Below are positions 56,901-64,000 of a stretch of 64,000 nt of DNA, piece after piece. Position 1 is the first letter of the stretch, and each line of letters opens with the position of its first letter. The position numbers and the translations under genes are program-made. This DNA is from Rotaria socialis (Eukaryota > Rotifera > Eurotatoria > Philodinida > Philodinidae). The DNA is taken from positions 1-64,000 of the forward strand of contig CAJNYU010004302.1 in NCBI GenBank assembly GCA_905331475.1, read 5' to 3'. The notes below the pieces were generated by a model that worked only from the letters and a program-made list of their open reading frames with translations, did no database searches and had not been told where the DNA came from.

Positions 56901-59900
56901 ATGTGTCATCGTAATTAGACATGACCTATAATGTTTTAGCGGTATTCTTATGGTAAATAGTTCTGAACAATGTCTCAACGAGTAGCGGTAGTGTCGAAGG
57001 TGGTACAATCCTAACAATTCAAGGAGACCATTTCGTGGGAAGTAGTGAAAATCCGCTGGTCGTTAATGTTGGCGATGAGCCATGCAACGTTCTTAGTAGC
57101 GAGCTAACTACGATTCAATGTCAAACGTCGCTGAAACCAAATCATACTCGAAACTACTACCATGGTAAGTTCATTATTTGATGGAAATCTATTGCGACAA
57201 CTATAATTACAGGTGGTCGTGGCCTTCATGTATATCAGGAGCCCGGTTTTATTTCTTTGGTATGTTATATATTAGTTCACTCTTTAGAATAACAGTATAA
57301 CTGTTTACTTTCTTGTTATCAAGAGAAATTTGGGTAACGCAACACCTCCTATGCCTAATCCCAATACCACTGGAACTTGGCAGGGAGAAGCTTCGTTCTC
57401 GTCGAACTTTCCACAACCCACTACAGTATGGCTCAGAGGATTCCTACGCCCACCAATTCCGTCTGCCTACTATTTTCAATTGGAAACCAATGCAGATGCT
57501 ATTCTGTATTTGAGTACTGACGAAGATCCTGCTAACAAAGTACGAGTAGCTAGTACTGCAGCTCCGAGTTCAAGCAGAATCGTACTCCAAAATGATACCG
57601 AGTAAGTAAAGAAAAGTCTTTAAAATGTTCCGTATAGTACAATTGATATTCATGGTTGATTTCGTATAGCTATTATATGCTTTGTGTGGCGTCAACTCGT
57701 GGTGGTAGTTTTAGCTTGGCAATAAATTCGGCAATACAGCCAGTCAATTCAAGAACGGGTGCAAGTTCTGTTGGTACGAGCGAGATTCAACAAATTAGCA
57801 TTGGTGCACCTGCTTCCTACGAACATCAGGTGAGAGACAGAATAGATAGCATATATGTTTTAACACTTTCGAGCAGACGGCATCCAATACTTTGAACAAA
57901 ACAAACTCTACCAATAGAATTGTCTCGACAGTTTTTCGTGTTGCGAAAAGACGGATTTACTATGATTATAATATAGTATATAGCTGTTATTTTTCGTTTT
58001 AGCGTATTACCTACTTGACAAATTCATCTGTTGCCGGAAGATCTGAAGTTCAGGATGTAGAGGCCGTATTTCAAATATTTCAAATAGGATTCGATGGAGT
58101 CTACACAGGTTTGTTATTTCATGCAAGATTCTATTACAGATATGATCGAGATTTAATTGCGATATCTAGCATTACTCGATGGTCCGCCCACACCAGCATT
58201 TATCCAAGATGCACTTAATGACTTGCCAACAATTTTTCCATTTTCGGTAACAGTAGCTCTTGTTGGCACCGCTTACAGAGTGACATTTCCCGTCGAAATG
58301 GGCAACGTCCCACTACTAACAGTCATCTCGTCGGCATACAGTCATTCAATAACAGCTGTTGAAATAGTACAAGGTATTTCTTCGGAATCGCAAATTGCTT
58401 TTACGCTTGACAGAGCAACAACGAATTACATGGATTTTATACATGATAACATTACAGATGCCATATTAACTGATCAATTTATGAACCTATTCAATATTCG
58501 ATGTCCACCATCATTGAACAACCCTCAGGTCTCATCGTCTATTGTTTATGCGGATGACTTTGAAGATTTGGGCTGTTCCAATGACACATTGAACATTATA
58601 GATACAGCTTTTTGTGGCTGCGGTGCCCTTAAAGATTCAAGTCAAGATCTTGTTATAGGAAACAATCAGGTCGCTGCTTACATGTGTTTGGCCTATAAGG
58701 TTGTTACTGGAGGCTCATTAACTCTGAACTTCCTAGTTGTGAGCGATAGCAATCCACCTGTTCTCGAAACTATCCCACAAACTATAACGGCAGATTCACG
58801 TTGGCACTATAATTGTATCGATCTGCTTGACATGCTCGAGCAGTACAATCCTATGTACATGGCAGTTACGACATTCACAATTCTTCAAGTCAATATCAGT
58901 TATTTCACTCCATTGACTATGATTGATACAGTTACATTGCGTATCGATCAACCTATCGGTTATGAGGATTCGAATACTCTTACGCAAACGGATCTGTCAG
59001 GATTAGGACCATGCACATTTCCATTCACTTATAATGGCCAAAATTATTTTTCGTGTGTACTCGACGATCAAAATCAGCCAATATGCGGCTTGACTAACAA
59101 CACCCGATTCTACTGTCAGAGTTCATCAATTGAAGGTGTTCGACGACTCTTTCCGAAATATCAAATGCTCCGTAGTTCATTTCAAGTTACTCATGTACCT
59201 GCACAACAAACTATCGATATTTCGTTTCGATACGCTGCATGCATGTCATCATCATTGATCAGTGTTGTACCACCGAATGTTAGTCAATACTTCATGTTGA
59301 TTTATTCATAGCGATGTACCTCTGTATTTGTATTTATAGGTTGGTCAAGTAACTTCGATCTCGAACGCGTCAAAAGCAATCGGTGGTGATTATTCGATCA
59401 TGTTTGATGGAAAGGTCTATTCGCCAATTCCAGTAGCAATAGATGGATCAAGTTTGGCAAATATATTTCAATCGTTTGCAGACTTTGGTTTTGTTGGTGT
59501 GACTCGTACAGGAGACTGTAATCAATATGCATATACAATTCAATGGCTAGCAAATGGTGAGCAACCATTAATTACGATACAGAATGCATCTCAAGTGACA
59601 CCAGTGAACACACCAATGAGTATTTCTTCCATACAACATGGCACTAGCACTAATGTATTCTACAATCTCCCAACTGATGTACTACGTACTTATCACACGA
59701 CACCTCAGGTAAGTTGTTAGGTTTTTACTCAATTTCATAAGTTCTACTTTCTCTTGTATGCCCAGGTTGAGGTACTTGTCGGCGGTTATTCTACACATTG
59801 TTCTCAAGACGAAAATAAGTGTGAATTTCAAGTATCACCTAATCAAACACCTCAGATAACATCAGTGCAACAGAGTGGTGCATCAGTGACAATTCATGGT

Positions 59901-62900
59901 AGTGGATTCAGTAGTCAACCAGAGTCGAATATGGTTTTGATCGGTGAGACGGGTACGTGTACTGTCCAAACAGCTAGTCCAACGCAGATTGTATGTACTC
60001 TTGTTAACGCACCTTCTGGTCAACAAAGTCTACGACTGAACATTGCTGAGAAAGGTATTGCGTCATGTAATCAAAGTCTTACGGTTAATGTACCGCTAAC
60101 AATCGTTTCGTTTGCTCCAAATGGCGGAGATTCTGGAGGAGGTTACATGTTGACTGTTACTGGTAGCGGATTCTCATCGAATGCTGTAGTCAAACTTGGT
60201 GAACATTTCTGTTTGAACATAACTGTGATTAGTTTTACTACCATTCAATGTACCGTTCCTCCAAGCGATGCAAGTAGCTTAACTCAAGTGACACTGACCG
60301 CCATGGATGGCCTAATGTCAACGACAGCAACGAACCGATTTACGTACAATGTGACAAGCGCTCCTATTATCACTTCCATCAGTCCAACCTCTGTGACAAT
60401 GAGTGGTGGACAATTACAAATCAATGGTGCGGGTTTTGGTTTTGGAAATATTGCAGTTGTTATCGGCACGAAGAAGGCACGTCTTTTAGTATCAACCAAT
60501 AATTATATTTTAGTTAGCTTAAGTTCTCTACCGCCCGGACTTTATCCAATCATAGTCAATACTTCGAGTGGTTGTGCACGGCCACTCTTTTACATTGAAT
60601 ACCAATTCTATGTACAAGAGATATCACCAAAAGTCGGCTCGGCATACGGCGGTACCGATGTTTATCTAAACGGAGTTGGATTTGAAAATGAGACGCGCGT
60701 TCAACTTCGGAATGACGACAATCAAGTTTCGCCATGCAACATAATATCAGTTCAATCGAATCAGATTCATTGTCAAACGACGGTCAGTGCTCGTCAAGTG
60801 AATATCACATCATTTGGTACTCATCCAATATATGGTTTTGGTTATTCATGGTACCCTATTCGTGAAACAGTAGAACAAGGCACGACCGTTATGTGGTATT
60901 GGGATTCATCTCAACTTTCTTCACCAGTCTATTACAAAGTACAACAAGTCGAAAATGCCTATAGTACTACACCAGCATCGAATGGTTTCGATTCTGGCGC
61001 AGTCAGTACTTCTGGTAAACAATGATTTGTCTTAAGAATTCCTATTTATGTTAGTCTTGATTTTATAGGCTCATTTTCTTATCGATTTGATACATTGGGT
61101 ACTTTCTACTACTGGGCACCGAATGTCAATCCGTCGGCAGGCTATTCAATGCGAGCTGCGGTTGATGTTATACCTCTACAATCGAAGACGGTAACAATCG
61201 AAGCCACTAGGAACACGTTTACTGGTAAATTTTGATTTGATCAAAGTGCATCAAAATGAATTTTCATTCTATAGCTCAAACATGCGCTTTCCCATTCATT
61301 TTCAATTCGGTCAACTACACAGCATGTACGACGACCAATGATACACAACCATGGTGTTCACCGACACCAGCCTATACAGGGCAAAGACTCTATTGCACAC
61401 CAGCAGGTAACGTTATATGTTGATAGTATTTCTATAATTTATTCAATGATGGATCAGAAAATACTAAGAATTTCGTCGTCTGTACCTTTAGTTCCAATAC
61501 CAAGTCCATCATGTTCATCGACTACTCTTAATGCAAGTTCATGTGGCGAGACGGTACCAACGTCGTCTAGTCCAGGTCGATTTCTTACTACAACATGCAT
61601 GGTGGAATCGGTCACATCGATATCACCAACGCAAGGTGCCGCTGGAACTGAATTAATAATAACAGGTTTCATTTTCTGTAACTGAGTCGTTACTTCTATG
61701 GCATATACGATTTATTTATAGGCACGAACTTTAATGGCAGTATCTGTGACTATGATATTCAAATCGGACCGTCATATCATTGTCCCATAGTGAATATGTC
61801 TTCGAGTGAACTCCGATGTCAAATTACACCACTCTCTATGCTAGATCCAAGAACGACTTATATGGTTCGTGTTGTTCGTGCTCAACAAGGTTATCTTGCC
61901 AGTCAAAGCCAACTGCAATTTCAGTTTCTTCCATCAATTTCAAATATAACTCCGATGATAGGTAACATTAGTGTTCAACATTTATGAACAACATAAGAAT
62001 TGCACTGCTTTTTTATTTATAATTATTTACCAGGATCAATTTATGGTGGAACGTTCGTGACAATCGATGGCGATGGATTTATATCAGGTGTCACGTTAGT
62101 CTCTGTCCCAGTTGCAAATTATACATATGTAGGACCTACATCGTACTCACAAATGAACTTCACTACTCCTCTGCAATCACAGTTTGTTGATGTTGATTTG
62201 AACTTATTTGTTGTTGTTTATACGACTCCATCGGAATGCCTATTATCATCATGCCATTTCGCATGGACAACACAGATTACACCATATTTTGACTCCGTGG
62301 ACCCTCCGAGAGTTCGAGGACCAACAAACTTGAATATTACCGGTAGAAATTTGCTCAGTGGTGGCGGCACAGCTGCAACAACTCATGTGACCATAAATGA
62401 TAACCCATGTAATATAACGCAAATGCAGAATGACATGATCATGTGCACGGTTACGGGTGTCGAATCTGGTGATCATCCTATTGTTGGATCTATTGATGGT
62501 CTGTCTGTTTTCGAGAACGAAAAATCGTTGTTAATCATAATTTTTTTGTATGTTTCAGGGGTTGGAGATGCGTATTCATCCGCTAATATAACATCAGATG
62601 CCTATATCTCCACAGTAGCACCTTTAGTAGGTAGCATTCATGGTGGTGCAACATTAACGATCGATGGTCATGGTTTCTCAAAAAACATCAGCGGTGTTCA
62701 AGTCAATATTGACTCCAATCCATGCTCCGTAACTGAGACTTCAGACATTCAAGTTAAATGTACTATACCACCTCAAAATAATAGTACTAATACAGCAAGT
62801 ATTACTATTACATCTGAACAAACTTTGTTTCCAACTTCGTTGACGTTCAGTTATAATCGTACAATCACGCCTGATATCAGTTCCGTTAGCCCAACCTTCG

Positions 62901-64000
62901 GTAGCGGTTCGCAGGTATTGCATGTTACTGGAAATAATCTGAATAGCACTGGAAAGACCAGTATATCAGTTGGAAACACTCCATGCAATGTTAGTAGCCA
63001 TTCGATGACATCAGCCACATGTACAGTAAGTTCAGATCTACCAGCTGGTAATCATACCGTACGTGTTAATATCGATGACGTCGGCGACTCTAATGATGAT
63101 GTTCAATATCAACATGATTTGACTGTAACAAATGCGACACCATCTGAAGGAGGTTATGGCGGTGGTGTACAAAGTACCATTAACGGGAACGGCTTCAATG
63201 GAACTAATGTCAACGTAAGCGTATGCAATATATCTTGCGTATCAGTACAAGTTATTTCAAATCGTCAACTCAATTGTGAAACACCTCCAATGACCATGAC
63301 TTCAACCAATACACTATGTAATGTGTCAGTAGATGTCGATGGTATACAAAAACAAACTTCCTTCACCTATAAAAGTAATTTGACAGCAACAATAACATCA
63401 GTAACTCCCAATCGGGGTGGGACGGGTGGCGGAACCACAATTATAATTAATGGAACGAATTTTCCGTAAGTGTTAAGAGTTCCTCATAACTTACGATCAT
63501 GTAGACATTTCTCTTTTAGAACCAATATCAATGCAGTTTCAGTGACTATTGCTGGCGTTCCGTGTTTCATGCTATCTGTCTCAAGAACGAGTATTATGTG
63601 TCAAACCGGTGGCTATCCATATTCAAGTGTGCAAGCACCTATATTGGTGGCTATCAACGGCAGTGGTTATGCAGTTGGCTCAGTCTACTTTGAATACATG
63701 AATCTTTGGTCAAGTCAGTGGACATGGGGTGGTGATGATCCACCAGAAGAGGGAACACTAGTTGTGATTGACAGTCAAAACACAATTTACTTGGATATGC
63801 TGACACCAGTTTTGAAAGTGCTTATCATTGATAATGCAACAATGATCTTCGACGATAATCAAGATGTTACTTTGAATGTCGAATATATTATTATTATTAA
63901 CGGTGGTCGTCTCATTGTTGGGACAGAATCAAATCCGTTTCAACATCGTGGTGTCATTACTATATATGGACATTTGAGATCGATTGAATTGCCTATCTGT
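53908..64000 (+). CDS. PKHD1L1/fibrocystin-like giant surface protein, 5' part
   Basis: A large secreted or single-pass membrane protein of the fibrocystin family, which in animals works at cilia, stereocilia or cell surfaces. Twenty exons join in phase: 53908-53968 (signal peptide MKCITNATIALLLLTLLQLA), 54545-55043, 55099-55152, 55665-55720, 56785-56898, 56961-57164, 57213-57259, 57324-57601, 57670-57829, 58003-58108, 58170-59278, 59340-59708, 59766-61014, 61069-61224, 61275-61406, 61492-61665, 61722-61961, 62034-62498, 62559-63465 and 63520 to the edge, 2,287 codons so far. Domains: IPT/TIG repeats (GGTLLWVYGTGF; GSVEGGTILTIQGDHF; GGGYMLTVTGSGF; GGATLTIDGHGF; GGGTTIIINGTNF), a PA14-like domain at about residues 346-526, kringle-like fibronectin-II units at about 800-845 (GPCTFPFTYNGQNYFSCVLD) and 1488-1531 (CAFPFIFNSVNYTAC), and a G8 domain beginning near 2191 (WSSQWTWGGDDPPEEG). 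No damage seen. Confidence 0.92.
55181..55629. repeat. 449-bp near-perfect palindrome in an intron
   Basis: Arms of about 220 bp meet at 55405 (CGATATTTTTCTTAAGAAAA, then ATATCGG) with almost no loop. Outer ends are TATCCATTAAAAAAAG and CTTTTTTTAAATGGATA. It fills most of intron 3 (55153-55664) of the PKHD1L1-like gene. Confidence 0.85.
56181..56411 (-). CDS. Possible minus-strand ORF inside an intron
   Basis: In the 1,064-bp intron 4 of the PKHD1L1-like gene, a minus-strand frame reads TTFTPLSRRTHTIKHVDWFD, LYPQLRSVGSSMHIYLLTDP, KRNASFIKMWEDAYVSRNGA. Its composition looks like ordered protein rather than noise, but there is no clear start (stop just upstream) or known family. It could be a gene fragment left by insertion. 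Confidence 0.3.
   Translation of the reverse strand, partial: RTTFTPLSRRTHTIKHVDWFDLYPQLRSVGSSMHIYLLTDPKRNASFIKMWEDAYVSRNGANDSKENIYNNFKLVA

Overview
The window is animal nuclear DNA and most likely comes from a bdelloid rotifer. It is AT-rich, genes have many short introns (often 45-70 bp), and single-copy animal genes sit beside plant- or fungus-like genes, an Athena-type Penelope retroelement and many scattered copies of a GTGTGGG motif. That motif matches the (TGTGGG)n repeat reported for bdelloid telomeres. Species cannot be read from the sequence. Two assembly gaps are bounded by long poly-G/poly-C runs.

Layout. 1-169: last exon of an unknown gene. 1503-2500: mobile element with a nested palindrome. 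2628-2999: small coiled-coil protein. 5805-7886: Athena-like reverse transcriptase cut off by a telomere-motif hairpin. 8105-8560: decayed PPR gene. 9120-10878: unknown minus-strand gene spanning a gap. 11323-13598: two non-autonomous DNA elements. 13958-14778: damaged TMEM147. 15830-16272: end of a secreted or surface protein. 16972-27822 is the intact core: TUBGCP4 and MED17 diverge from a 202-bp shared promoter, followed by a multi-Tudor gene. I could assemble all three exon by exon with phases that agree.

28300-52000 is an accessory landscape: a fragment of the Tudor gene, a small basic protein, broken caspase-like and GH3 beta-xylosidase genes, a secreted cysteine-rich protein, a LURP-one-like gene, a truncated TPR gene, foldback elements of 0.1-1.5 kb, minisatellites, and nine of the ten telomere-motif hairpins. 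53908-64000: the 5' part of a very large PKHD1L1/fibrocystin-like surface protein (20 exons, 2,287 codons, running off the right edge).

The genes do not form a pathway. TUBGCP4 (microtubule nucleation), MED17 (transcription) and the Tudor protein (probably germline/piRNA) are housekeeping or germline functions. The most unusual signal is the set of short inverted modules of the form GGGTGTGGG...CCCACACCC. They lie at gene breakpoints and, twice, between the two arms of larger inverted repeats. They look like either telomere-telomere junctions or a small mobile element with telomere-like ends.
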